From NCBI GenBank assembly GCA_041751875.1, contig JBGSIC010000003.1:62001-126000 (forward strand): DNA of 64,000 nucleotides, read 5' to 3'. Below, piece by piece: positions 16,740-24,850 of this stretch. Under the pieces are notes generated by a model, which was not told the origin of the DNA, did no database searches, and worked only from the letters and a program-made list of their open reading frames with translations. Each line of letters opens with the position of its first letter. Within the stretch, counting starts at the first letter, position 1. The position numbers were made by a program, and so were the translations under genes. This DNA comes from JBGSIC01 sp041751875 (lineage in GTDB: Bacteria > Bdellovibrionota > FAC87 > UBA2466 > JACKAF01).

Positions 16740-19700
16740 GTATCACCCGACGCGATGGCAGCACTGACAACGTCAATATCGGCCTGAGTGAGCTCCCCGT
16801 CGCCATTTATATCGACCCTTGCTCTGAATGTCTTAGACAAAAAGGAAGGCAGGTTCCCTTCCAGAGCCATTGTAATCACCAGAGTTACCGTATTCAGGTC
16901 GTCAGCTTCGATGACACCATTCACATTCACATCACCCGGTAGCACGAGAACCGAAAAAGATTTGCTTCTCTTTCCATCTGTCACTTTAACAGTGAGCTCA
17001 TCAACCACATTAAGCGCGGGAGAAATAGAATAGGTCACGCTCTGCGAAGTCTTCTCAAGGACGGTAAGCGTGTAAGAGTGGAACTTGCCAGTCACTTCAA
17101 TACTCGTGCTGTTGAGAAGTGCCGCTGGCACTTGTGTAAGTTCAAAGCGGTTTGCCTGCATGATGGGAAGGAGTATTGCTTCCTGCGAAAGCCCTATGTC
17201 CTGCGAGAACTTCATTGCATGCATCCATGTCGAGCCGGAAACCGAAAAGACAATTGGCGTCTTGTAACGAAGCTGTAGGTACGAGTAGAGCGCATCGCTC
17301 TCTTCCCCAACGTTCCAAATCTTTAGCCGCACAAACGCATGCGGATGCGAAAAAAGGCCTTCACTCCGAAGCCCGAAAGCAGCGCCCTTTGTGGGCCGCT
17401 CTCCCCGCTTCACCGTGCGCCATAGGTTTAGGCGATCACAGTCGGTCACCAGCTTCGGTCCACCAGAGCAAATATCGATTTCCCATTTCAGGTGATCACC
17501 CATGGCACGACCGTTAAAAGCATCAAACCGAATAGGCAGAGCTTTTCCAAAATCCTCTTCCACTACGTCAAACCACTTCCCAAGTTCACCCTCTAGAGGG
17601 GATCCAAAACGGCCGGAGTGTCCCTTATCCACATAAAGTCTGACCGCTAGAGGACTATAAAGCGGATCCCCATAAAGAGTTCCTGATTCTCCTCCGCCCG
17701 TGACTTGAACGCTCTCGCCTAAACTTCTGCCCGAAGTCAAAGAGGCAAAATGTGCGGCGCTCGATGAAAAGCCCCACCCTCCGGTAATGTGATGGCCACC
17801 ACTCCCCCAAAACGCAATCCCCCCGAGCCGATCAATCACATTCGCCGCATAGTCTCCGCTCGTTAGATAGTTTCCCTCATAGGGAAGCGCAAAGCTTCCC
17901 ATCGATATCGGAATCAGACTTGTTTCACCAGGAAGTGAGAAAGCCTCCGCCGCATCAATGTCAATCATTCCACGTAAGTCATCGGTGAGGGATGATTCCA
18001 AACTAAGCTGTGCGTACTTGAGAACCGTGCCGGCGGGATTTTTATCATCAGCGGGGGGGAGATTGACGGCAGAAGCAGCTCCTTCCACTTCCAACGACTC
18101 CCAACCCCCTGAGCCGTTAGCGGCGATCACGGTCGTTGAGGCAAAGTGCTCTCCCCCGCCCTCTTTTACGAAGGGCCGGAAATATTCGTCTTGAAACCGT
18201 ATTCGCAGATGAAACTTTCCCGGTGTTCCAGGCTTCACACGGTAGCGAAGCCGAAAGCGAGCACTGTAGGAACTCGAGGTGCCTGCCAAGAGTACGTTCA
18301 CGGGTTGAGAACGATAGATATAAAGGGGCACTCGTTCGAGACACTGCTGTTCGCTGCCATCTTGGCCAAGGCACCGGGAATCCGACGTTAAAGCCGTGTC
18401 ACCAAAGCGTAGGAAATAGTTGTCCTGAAAAACAGAATCCTGATAGGCGTCACCCTCCAGCCGAACGGGCGGCGTTTTCTCAATATCGCCACCTCCGTGG
18501 GCCATCCATCCCTGGGGGAACATCCCGTAATAAGAAACGGTATAGGAGCGTGTTTGATGGCCCATAAACCCGCGTCCCACTCCGACACAGTCCGTATTGA
18601 GCTCTTTAAAAATATCAGATGAACGCGCCTTGCATGCCGTTTGTTCTTCTAACGTCGGAAATTCCCGACAAAGTGGGGTGCATGCACTTGCTGTTTTTCT
18701 CCAACCCAACAGACGATTGAAATCCCCATTGAAGGCGGCTTGGCCGTTGGGATAAGGGTTTGATCCGTAGAATAGCCCCACATTCACAGCGCGAGCGAGA
18801 GATCCGGAGCGGGCGGGAACGATTTCATCGGAACCGATTCCAGCCCGACAATCCTCGTACGGCCATTCCAGAGCTGGACTAGCTTCGTTATAGGTAAGGC
18901 ATTGCTGTGAAGTGGACCTCACAAAGCCCCTAAGAAGATGCGACGTAGTTTTTGCGTTTTTGCTAGCTTCAACCACATTTCCCGTAAACCCCTTGCGCTC
19001 CGAATCGAGCGTTCGTTCGATTAAGGCTTTGGTTCGCTCCGTGGTCATCGCCTCTACTCGGCCATAGACCACCATGCGATCGCGCGCAGGGTCGACCGGC
19101 ACTTGGAGCATTCCCCATTCAGAGACCAGACCACCGGAGCCCGATTGGCTCGTGTAACGAGGGCCCGAGAGCAGACCTGTCGTACCTGGGCCGAAAATCT
19201 CAGATTCAGGGCGATATAGCGATACCGCCAAGTAAAAATCAAAAGAGGGATCCTGACCACCAATCGGCCAACCAACTGAGAACAGACGATGCGGAACGCC
19301 TTTCACAATGACCATGTGGCTGATTGGGGACTTCTCAGCAATTTCGTTGATGTTTGCCAAAGTGCATGGATTTGGCCGTTGTCCTTCTGGAATCAAAGGG
19401 CAAATGCAGTCTTCAACAATGGTTCGCCGAGCACCCAATAGTTCTTCTTTTTTGGCGTAACCGCCCGGGGGAAGGCGAACCGAACAAAGAGCCGATGTCG
19501 GCATCTTGCGTTGAGCTACATAATAGTTTGCGATCTCTTGAGCGTCCCGAGCATTGGAATTGTAGAGTACGATGGTTTTATTCAAGAGGGGGTTTTGGCT
19601 GACATCAATGTTGGTGATAGGTTCCGGTGGACTGATTGTTAAGTTTATCGTTCGGAGGGCCGATGTTGTGCCATTTGCCGTAAGAGTAAAAGAGAAGCTA

Positions 19701-19987
19701 TCAGGGCCGAAATATTCTGGATCGGCCATATAGCGAACGAGACCCGCCTCCTGACTTACCCATTCCAAAACGCCATGTTTCGGTTCTTCGACGATTTTGA
19801 TTAACGTGTCTTCGGGAGCGTCATCCGGCAAAAGAGTCAGGACGGGCGCGGAGTTTGCGTCATCAACAACGATAGAAAATGAGGCTCCTACGCGCCATTT
19901 TTCTAGCCCAGAGTTCGTGCACGCCGGCAGCACAAGTAGAGCCAGCAGAACAACGAGCAAACTCCGTAAAGTCCCACTTTTCTTCAC
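16718..19987 (-). CDS. 1089-aa lipoprotein with Ig-like, TIGR03790-like and dockerin-like parts
   Basis: The lipobox VLPAC places the lipidated cysteine at residue 23. Residues about 45-118 form a cadherin/Ig-like domain ending YFGPDSFSFTLT. From about 125 the sequence NKTIVLYNSNARDAQEIANYYVAQRKMP matches the start of the TIGR03790 family, a bacterial secreted family of unknown role; HMVIVKGVPHR follows near 225. A beta-sandwich-like middle follows (FRLRYRVKPGTPGKFHLRIRF). The last 70 residues hold two EF-hand-like calcium loops, GDVNVNGVIEADDL and VDINGDGELTQADI, in the spacing of a type I dockerin. Dockerins bind cohesins; no cohesin is recognised here. The gene is alone on its strand, between the DTW gene and its decayed partial copy. 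Confidence 0.75.
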   Translation of the reverse strand: MKKSGTLRSLLVVLLALLVLPACTNSGLEKWRVGASFSIVVDDANSAPVLTLLPDDAPEDTLIKIVEEPKHGVLEWVSQEAGLVRYMADPEYFGPDSFSFTLTANGTTSALRTINLTISPPEPITNIDVSQNPLLNKTIVLYNSNARDAQEIANYYVAQRKMPTSALCSVRLPPGGYAKKEELLGARRTIVEDCICPLIPEGQRPNPCTLANINEIAEKSPISHMVIVKGVPHRLFSVGWPIGGQDPSFDFYLAVSLYRPESEIFGPGTTGLLSGPRYTSQSGSGGLVSEWGMLQVPVDPARDRMVVYGRVEAMTTERTKALIERTLDSERKGFTGNVVEASKNAKTTSHLLRGFVRSTSQQCLTYNEASPALEWPYEDCRAGIGSDEIVPARSGSLARAVNVGLFYGSNPYPNGQAAFNGDFNRLLGWRKTASACTPLCREFPTLEEQTACKARSSDIFKELNTDCVGVGRGFMGHQTRSYTVSYYGMFPQGWMAHGGGDIEKTPPVRLEGDAYQDSVFQDNYFLRFGDTALTSDSRCLGQDGSEQQCLERVPLYIYRSQPVNVLLAGTSSSYSARFRLRYRVKPGTPGKFHLRIRFQDEYFRPFVKEGGGEHFASTTVIAANGSGGWESLEVEGAASAVNLPPADDKNPAGTVLKYAQLSLESSLTDDLRGMIDIDAAEAFSLPGETSLIPISMGSFALPYEGNYLTSGDYAANVIDRLGGIAFWGSGGHHITGGWGFSSSAAHFASLTSGRSLGESVQVTGGGESGTLYGDPLYSPLAVRLYVDKGHSGRFGSPLEGELGKWFDVVEEDFGKALPIRFDAFNGRAMGDHLKWEIDICSGGPKLVTDCDRLNLWRTVKRGERPTKGAAFGLRSEGLFSHPHAFVRLKIWNVGEESDALYSYLQLRYKTPIVFSVSGSTWMHAMKFSQDIGLSQEAILLPIMQANRFELTQVPAALLNSTSIEVTGKFHSYTLTVLEKTSQSVTYSISPALNVVDELTVKVTDGKRSKSFSVLVLPGDVNVNGVIEADDLNTVTLVITMALEGNLPSFLSKTFRARVDINGDGELTQADIDVVSAAIASGDTTISQEE

Positions 19988-20261
19988 AATTTAGGCACCT
20001 TTTAGCTTTGACACACTTAAATGAATGCAAAGGGGGGACCCGAAAACAATCGCTTCCCAGGCTGCCTCGAAATGGGGCTGAGAGGTCGAATCGCACAAGA
20101 TTTAGGCATCCCAAAGGAAAAGTAATTATTTAGGAATGGGTGGGCTTAGTTAAGGACTGTATAGAGCTTAGGCACCACTGTCGAACAAGGTTGCAAGTTC
20201 AATCATATAGACCGTCGAATGGATACGTTGCCGAGACTTTTTCTTTTGGAAAGAAACGGAA
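19988..20261. other. Intergenic region before DTW remnant
   Basis: This stretch holds no convincing gene. It contains TAGGCACCTTTT near 19994, a fragment shared with the end of the 5354-5490 palindrome, and, from about 20180, sequence that in one frame weakly resembles the part of the DTW protein just before the preserved remnant (TVEQG, then RRMDT, against STIEAV, then RLMDV). It also carries the promoter side of the large lipoprotein gene. I see no clear -35/-10 pair. Confidence 0.4.
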
Positions 20262-20334
20262 GCTTTCTCGAAGTATTTGATTACCTTGTGGACGAACAAA
20301 TTCGCCGCCAAATCCGGAATGGGTTTATGGCAAA
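20262..20334 (+). pseudogene. Remnant of a second DTW-domain gene (3' end)
   Basis: In the plus strand this segment encodes FLEVFDYLVDEQIRRQIRN followed by GFM, almost identical to LLEVFDYLVNEQIRCQIRN-GFM at the end of the intact DTW gene (16615-16680). At DNA level the last 19 bases (ATCCGGAATGGGTTTATGG) are identical in both. Upstream the frame shows only weak similarity and no start or catalytic core; downstream it differs at once. It is therefore a decayed partial duplicate, about 3.6 kb from the intact copy and in the same orientation. Confidence 0.8.
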
Positions 20335-20359
20335 CGGGTCGTGGCACGAACACGACCCG
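20335..20359 (-). terminator. Strong hairpin after the K+ channel gene
   Basis: A perfect 9-bp stem, CGGGTCGTG at 20335-20343 and CACGACCCG at 20351-20359, encloses a 7-base loop. On the minus strand it comes 35 bases after the channel stop and is followed by TTTG, so it can serve as an intrinsic terminator for that gene, with only a short T-run. It abuts the DTW remnant. Confidence 0.55.
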
Positions 20360-20394
20360 CCTACTCATTCCCAATCTCTCTATGCATCTTGATT

Positions 20395-20850
20395 TCAGCG
20401 CTTGCTTTCAAAGTGTTCGTCAATCTTAGCGTGCAGTGATTTTATTTCTTGAATGATATGCTTGTACTCGCGAATGGTAACTTTTTCATTGTCGATAATT
20501 GTCTCGGCCGTCCGCGAAAGAATTCCAGACACGAGAACCGCTGTAAATCCTACAAACGTTGTGGCACCTGTTAACATCAGTACGATGCCCACCAGCCGTC
20601 CCATCTGCGTGACCGGCGCAATATCGCCGTAGCCGACTGTTGTCACCGTACAGAAAGCCCACCAGATGGCGTCAAACAATTCGTGCACTTGCGGGTTTAA
20701 GCCTTTTTCCAGTCTAAAGAAGGCATACGCGCAAATCATAAGGGTTAGATTGCCTACTAACACAAAAACCCAGATGAGTGGATTGAACAACGAATGAATA
20801 AAAGCCTGGGTAACGTTAGGAATCATTTTCATTTGCATTTGCATTTGCAT
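20395..20850 (-). CDS. Two-helix potassium channel
   Basis: A 151-residue protein with two membrane helices (about 25-45 and 85-108) around a pore loop with the selectivity filter TVGYGD at 71-76, the signature of K+ channels of the 2TM (Ion_trans_2) class. Residues 112-147 are a charged helix likely to make a cytoplasmic coiled coil; no RCK or cyclic-nucleotide domain is present. It would form a homotetramer passing K+ across the inner membrane. The N-terminus is MQMQMQMKM from a hexanucleotide repeat, so five ATG codons lie 6 bases apart; the GGAAAG site 5 bases before favours 20850. Confidence 0.85.
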   Translation of the reverse strand: MQMQMQMKMIPNVTQAFIHSLFNPLIWVFVLVGNLTLMICAYAFFRLEKGLNPQVHELFDAIWWAFCTVTTVGYGDIAPVTQMGRLVGIVLMLTGATTFVGFTAVLVSGILSRTAETIIDNEKVTIREYKHIIQEIKSLHAKIDEHFESKR

Positions 20851-20852
20851 TT
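20824..20852. repeat. Hexanucleotide tandem repeat (CATTTG) at the channel start
   Basis: Units read CATTTT, then CATTTG three times, then CATTT on the plus strand, equal to repeated ATGCAA on the coding strand. Each unit holds an in-frame ATG, so unit gain or loss changes the N-terminus by two residues and the distance from the ribosome site, without frameshift. Confidence 0.8.
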
Positions 20853-20983
20853 CTACTTTCCATAGTGTGGTAGCTCTCTATTGTATCTGATTGGTAACCA
20901 CAATAAAGAATAATGGTTCCCAGCATTCTGGATTTGATTTCCGAAGGTTCCAAATGGGAGAAAAACCATGGGGTAAGCCAAAC

Positions 20984-21107
20984 GACGCAGGTTTTTCCTT
21001 CTCGCGCGGAGCCGAGTTTTGAAGGACTGACGTGTAGTTCGGCTACGCCGAATGACTGAAAAGCGAAGGCGACAAAGCAAGATGGGAAAGAGGCAAAGTA
21101 TGTCCCG
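20984..21107. repeat. Palindromic repeat family, copy A
   Basis: About 124 bp, colinear with copy B along the whole length. Shared blocks include TTCTCGCG(A/C)GGAGCC, TTTTGAAGGA, a central hairpin (GTGTAG, loop TTCGG, CTACGC), GACTGAAAAGCGAAGGCGAC and a conserved tail GAGGCAAAGTATGTCCCG. The flanking arms are imperfectly complementary. It is in the gap upstream of the histidine kinase. The rest of that gap (20853-20983, 21108-21269) holds no gene that I can support. Confidence 0.75.
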
Positions 21108-21269
21108 CCACCCTTTTCCCCAAACTTCTAGTCTCGTGCCTACCTTCTCCCTTTCAATTTTCCTGCGCCCCCAGGTTTATTTGAAATTTAATGCTATTTC
21201 CCTTGTCTGGAAGTTAACTTTACAGCCCCTCTCAGCGGCGCTACATCTTGGCTATTGAGGAAGAGTGCT

Positions 21270-22523
21270 ATGGAAACAACACAAATAGTCAGGCTTACCG
21301 AACGTCATCTGGGCGGAATTATCGACCGGCGCCTTGTGACCCAATTCCATGTCACCAGTATTTTAGCCGATTCGCCTACTATCAAGGCAGGAATCGAGGC
21401 TTTACTTCGGGCGATCGGCCAAGGAATGGATTGGGATTTTGGGGAATTCTGGAAGTTGGATGAACAGAAAGGTGTGCTTGTCTTTAACAGCCATTGGTCT
21501 CGTCCCGGGACTGAAGCTTCAGAGCTTCTTGAATTTAACAAAACGCATACCTTTGAGAAAGGCAGTGGCACTCCGGGTCTTGCGTGGGCGATGAAACAAC
21601 CGCTTTGGACGGAGGAGATAACCACTGATGCGTGTTTCTATAGGAAAACACTCGCTGCGACGCATGGTCTCCATACCTCCATCGCATTTCCGGTTACACA
21701 GGGGGGGAAGGTCTTAGGCATCATCCTGTTTTTCACAAGATTAAAAAAGCAGTACGACGAAGAACTGAAACGTATTTTGGGAGACATCGGTAGCCAGATA
21801 GGCCACTTTATTCATCGCAAAGAGCAAGAGATCGAACTTAGACGGCTAAATGAGGAACTGAGCGCTTTTACGCGAACCGTATCCCATGACTTAAAGGACC
21901 CCCTAAGCACCATCATTGGGCATCTCTCCATTTCTTTGGAAGGAAGCAACTCTCCTGAAACTAGGCACCATATTGAGCGGGCACTTGAAAGGTGCAGTGG
22001 AATGGCAACCTTTATCAACGATTTACTAGAGTTTTGCTACGTGGAAAACGAGGCGAGAGATATTGAACGCATAGATTTGAACCAAATCGTTGAGGAAGTG
22101 CTTCTACTTTTGGAGGCGAAAATCAATGAAGCTGGGGCTACCATAAACATTCTATCTTCACTACCAAAGGTACATATGGAAAAGGCCTGTGCTGTTTTGC
22201 TTTTTCAAAATTTGATCAGTAACGCGATAAAGTATCGTTCTCCAAACCGACGCCCTGAAATTACGTTAGATGCGAAGTCGGACGACGTTAGCTGGCAGAT
22301 AGTGCTAAAGGACAATGGGGTGGGCATCCCCGAAGAGGATCGCAGTAAGATTTTTGATCCCTTCACCAGGGGAACGTACGCCCATCAACTAGATGCCCAT
22401 GGACATGGGCTCGGCTTGGCCACTTGTAGACGAATAGTGGACCGTTATAAGGGCACCATATGGTGTGAATCTCAAGTGGAAGAAGGGACAACTTTCTTTT
22501 TCCAGGTACCTGACTATCGTTAG
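21270..22523 (+). CDS. GAF-domain sensor histidine kinase
   Basis: A 417-residue cytoplasmic two-component kinase. Residues about 25-180 form a GAF domain (WSRPGTEASELLEF, then GLHTSIAFPVTQGGKVLGIILFF), a likely small-ligand or redox sensor. A coiled coil leads to the HisKA box SHDLKDPL with the phospho-accepting His206, and the ATPase domain has N-box NLISNAIKY, G1 DNGVGIP, F-box FDPFTR and G2 GHGLGLA. There are no membrane spans. The ATG at 21270 was preferred over the TTG at 21255. No response regulator is adjacent, so it is an orphan kinase here; it sits among the channel and TerC genes. Confidence 0.9.
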   Translation: METTQIVRLTERHLGGIIDRRLVTQFHVTSILADSPTIKAGIEALLRAIGQGMDWDFGEFWKLDEQKGVLVFNSHWSRPGTEASELLEFNKTHTFEKGSGTPGLAWAMKQPLWTEEITTDACFYRKTLAATHGLHTSIAFPVTQGGKVLGIILFFTRLKKQYDEELKRILGDIGSQIGHFIHRKEQEIELRRLNEELSAFTRTVSHDLKDPLSTIIGHLSISLEGSNSPETRHHIERALERCSGMATFINDLLEFCYVENEARDIERIDLNQIVEEVLLLLEAKINEAGATINILSSLPKVHMEKACAVLLFQNLISNAIKYRSPNRRPEITLDAKSDDVSWQIVLKDNGVGIPEEDRSKIFDPFTRGTYAHQLDAHGHGLGLATCRRIVDRYKGTIWCESQVEEGTTFFFQVPDYR

Positions 22524-22570
22524 ACCCGTAACCCATTATTTCTGGTTCCCAGTAAGTGCCGTAGACGAAC

Positions 22571-23581
22571 CTATTGGTTAGTGGCTCTTCTGCGGTCCAC
22601 TACCAGCGAAATGACGACCGAGGCGCCAATCAAGCCAGCGATGATTCCAAGCGACCAGTTAATGGGGAACTTCCCGCCGAAGGCTTCATTGAGCCAAACC
22701 ATCTTTAAACCTACAAATACAAGGACTGAAGCCAGCCCGTACTTTATGTACATGAACCTATCCATAACTCCAGCGAGCATAAAGTACATCGAGCGAAGTC
22801 CCAGAATAGCAAATATGTTCGAGGTGAAGACAATAAGTGGCTCTTTGGTTAGCGCAAAAATCGCAGGTACGGAATCGACCGCAAAAATAATATCGCTCAA
22901 CTCAAGAAAAATCAGCGCTAAAAACAAAGGCGTTACAAAGGTGAGTCCATTCTTCTTTACAAAGAATCTGTCACCTTCGATATAAGGATGGACTCTAAAA
23001 ACTTTTTTGAGTTGCCTAACAATAAAGTTGTTTTCAAGATTTTGCGGTTTTGTTCCAGCAAAAAACATTTTGATACCGGTTAGAATCAATAGCGCTCCGA
23101 AAAATATCACCACCCACTGGTATTGCATAAGCACCGAACCCATAGCTATGAAGATAGCTCTGAAAACTAATGCCCCCAAAATCCCCCAAAAAAGAACTCG
23201 ATGCTGATACATCTTGGGAATGCCGAAGTAAGCAAACACGACTGCAAATACGAAAATGTTGTCGATGGCTAGGGATTTCTCAACGACAAAACCCGTTAAA
23301 AACTCCAAAGCGGTCGTCTTTGCCTGTGTGTTAGGGTCAAATCCGGCAAGTGAGGTGTACCGTTCATCTGTTGAAAAACGGTATTGCGCGTATAAGTAAA
23401 ATAGATAGTTACAAACAAGAGCTAAACTTATCCAAACCGTGGTCCAAATTGAAGCTTCTCTGAAGCCTACCTCATGGGCTTTTTTATGAAATACGCCCAG
23501 GTCAAGGGCAAGCACACCAAGAACAAAAACTGTGAACCCTAAATAGAACCACCAATATTCATAAAAAGGGAATAGCATCAT
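22571..23581 (-). CDS. TerC/Alx family membrane protein
   Basis: A 336-residue protein with eight to nine predicted spans. It has the family acid-rich membrane motifs LEFLTGFVVEKSLAIDNIFVFAVVF near residues 90-115 and ALIFLELSDIIFAVDSVPAI near 220-240. TerC/Alx proteins are thought to move Mn2+ or other metals and help metal loading of exported proteins. The gene has a good AAGGAGA site before the ATG at 23581. I looked for a manganese (yybP-ykoY) riboswitch upstream and did not see one. It is convergent with the histidine kinase. Confidence 0.92.
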   Translation of the reverse strand: MMLFPFYEYWWFYLGFTVFVLGVLALDLGVFHKKAHEVGFREASIWTTVWISLALVCNYLFYLYAQYRFSTDERYTSLAGFDPNTQAKTTALEFLTGFVVEKSLAIDNIFVFAVVFAYFGIPKMYQHRVLFWGILGALVFRAIFIAMGSVLMQYQWVVIFFGALLILTGIKMFFAGTKPQNLENNFIVRQLKKVFRVHPYIEGDRFFVKKNGLTFVTPLFLALIFLELSDIIFAVDSVPAIFALTKEPLIVFTSNIFAILGLRSMYFMLAGVMDRFMYIKYGLASVLVFVGLKMVWLNEAFGGKFPINWSLGIIAGLIGASVVISLVVDRRRATNQ

Positions 23582-23788
23582 TTCTCAATGTCTCCTTTTA
23601 ATCCGTCCTACTACTTTCGTTGGAAAGGGCGCATCATTCAACTCGATAATAGCCCATAGAAGATGCAAAGAAGGTCGGTAATTAAGAAGTTAACCAACCA
23701 TCCGGTAACAGTATCTAATCCGCTCCGCAAACGAATACGAGTTGGACAAAGGACAAATGCTGGGCAGATTGCACCTAAGGGAGGGAAA
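23582..23788. other. Intergenic region upstream of the TerC gene
   Basis: No gene is supported here. It should hold the TerC promoter on the minus strand; I see no strong consensus pair and no riboswitch-like conserved core. It leads directly into the repeat fragment (copy E). Confidence 0.4.
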
Positions 23789-23854
23789 CGTTTTGAAGCA
23801 CGAGAGCGAAAGGTTGGGACAGAGCCTGAAGGAAAGTGAGGCAAGTATGTCCCG
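23789..23854. repeat. Palindromic repeat family, truncated copy E
   Basis: The blocks TTTTGAAG, AGCGAAAGGTTGGGACAGAGC and the tail GGAAAGTGAGGCAAGTATGTCCCG match the right half of copy A, but the central hairpin is missing. It looks like an internally deleted copy between the TerC gene and the next secreted protein. Confidence 0.5.
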
Positions 23855-23937
23855 AGGCCGCTGGATTTAAATAACTTATTGTCGTGAAAATATTTTGGTG
23901 GTTTACAGAAAGGAATCAGACAAATGTGGGAGAGGAT

Positions 23938-24450
23938 ATGGCCCGAGTCAGTCTTTTTGTTGGTTTATTTGCGTTTGCCGTGGGTTCGCTAGGCGCCTCT
24001 TACCAAAACAACCCCTATTACCACCGAAACCCCTACACGAAACGTGCTCCTGCTAGGCAAAAACAGAACACGCCACCCAAACCTATAGGCTACCCAGCTC
24101 TTGGGGGAATCCTATTTACCGTACCTGTCGGGCAACCACGAACGGATATTTTCGGAAACATCTACCAGCGCACATCTGAGAACGTAGGGTTCGTTAATGG
24201 AAAACTGTTCTATAGAACAGATTCGGGCTTTATAAACGAAGACGCTCAGGGCTTTCAGAGCAACTCCGACCGCACCCCCAACGTATCGGAATTCGCCTAT
24301 ACAAACCGCTTTGCCGGTCAGCCGCCAAAGCAGTTCCAAGAGACCGCACAAAACTATCAAGCTGACCGGAGGCGAGCCCATGAGACCTCCGATCGCTACC
24401 GCCAATCTTTGCCCGAACAGTACCGACGCCACCCCTATCACAATAACTAG
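23938..24450 (+). CDS. Small secreted protein rich in Asn, Tyr, Arg and Gln
   Basis: I do not recognise this family. From the ATG at 23938 the 170-residue product has a signal peptide (MARVSLFVGLFAFAVGSLGAS) followed by YQNNPYYHRNPYTKR, a polar low-complexity start. A central block, FGNIYQRTSENVGFVNGKLFYRTDSGF, may form a small beta domain. The C-terminal third is Arg/Gln/His-rich and probably disordered. The longer frame from GTG 23884 would bury the signal peptide, and GGGAGAGG precedes 23938. Likely periplasmic or extracellular; role unknown. Confidence 0.65.
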   Translation: MARVSLFVGLFAFAVGSLGASYQNNPYYHRNPYTKRAPARQKQNTPPKPIGYPALGGILFTVPVGQPRTDIFGNIYQRTSENVGFVNGKLFYRTDSGFINEDAQGFQSNSDRTPNVSEFAYTNRFAGQPPKQFQETAQNYQADRRRAHETSDRYRQSLPEQYRRHPYHNN

Positions 24451-24515
24451 GATGGGGGGCCCTTCGAACACAACAGTCGTCGAGCATGCTGTCTCGGCGA
24501 AGGATACCTCAACCA

Positions 24516-24641
24516 GACGCCGCAGATTTTCTCTTCTCGCGAGGAGCCAAGCTTTGAAGGAGTGAGGCGTAGGTGGGCTACGTTGAACGACTGAAAGGCG
24601 AAGGCGACAAAGCGAGAAGGGAAAAGATGGAGTATGCCCCG
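24516..24641. repeat. Palindromic repeat family, copy B
   Basis: About 126 bp, colinear with copy A. Its arms TTTTCTCTTCTCGC and GCGAGAAGGGAAAA are complementary at 13 of 14 positions. The centre GAGGCGTAG-GTGGG-CTACGTTGA makes a hairpin that matches the GGCGT/ACGTCGAG core of copies C and D. The tail is GATGGAGTATGCCCCG. It stands immediately beside copy C. Confidence 0.75.
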
Positions 24642-24666
24642 TTGGGGACGCTACAGTCGCCGAGGA

Positions 24667-24764
24667 TTTTTTCCTTTGGCGAGGAGCGCGACGACGAGAA
24701 GCGGAGGCGTATGAGTGATACGTCGAGCTTTGAGAAGGAGCAGCGACGACGCCAAAGGGAAAAA
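24667..24764. repeat. Palindromic repeat family, copy C
   Basis: The arms TTTTTTCCTTTGGCG (24667-24681) and its near-complement CGCCAAAGGGAAAAA (24750-24764) bracket the core GCGGAGGCGTAT-GAGTG-ATACGTCGAGC, whose inner stem is CGTAT/ATACG. It ends 11 bases from the 3' end of tRNA-Glu and lies in the direction of its transcription, so it may also terminate that transcript. Confidence 0.75.
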
Positions 24765-24774
24765 GACTCAAGAA

Positions 24775-24850
24775 TGGCGTCCCCAACGGGAGTCGAACCC
24801 GTGTCTTGTCCGTGAAAGGGACATGTCCTAGGCCACTAGACGATGGGGAC
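24775..24850 (-). tRNA. tRNA-Glu (anticodon UUC)
   Basis: Read on the minus strand the 76-nt gene starts GTCCCC and ends GGGGACGCCA, with the 3' CCA encoded. The acceptor stem pairs GTCCCC/GGGGAC, the D-arm contains TCTAGTGGCCTAGGAC, the anticodon loop is CTTTCAC with TTC, and the T-arm loop is GTTCGAC. The sequence is very close to E. coli tRNA-Glu in the D-arm and anticodon loop. It is a single tRNA with no rRNA nearby. Confidence 0.97.

Noticed and set aside
20853..21080. A 75-codon open frame across copy A
   Set aside because: It lies in repeat sequence, has no ribosome site and no protein-like composition.
23582..23700. Manganese (yybP-ykoY) riboswitch upstream of terC
   Set aside because: The leader has a good ribosome site but none of the conserved aptamer loops.
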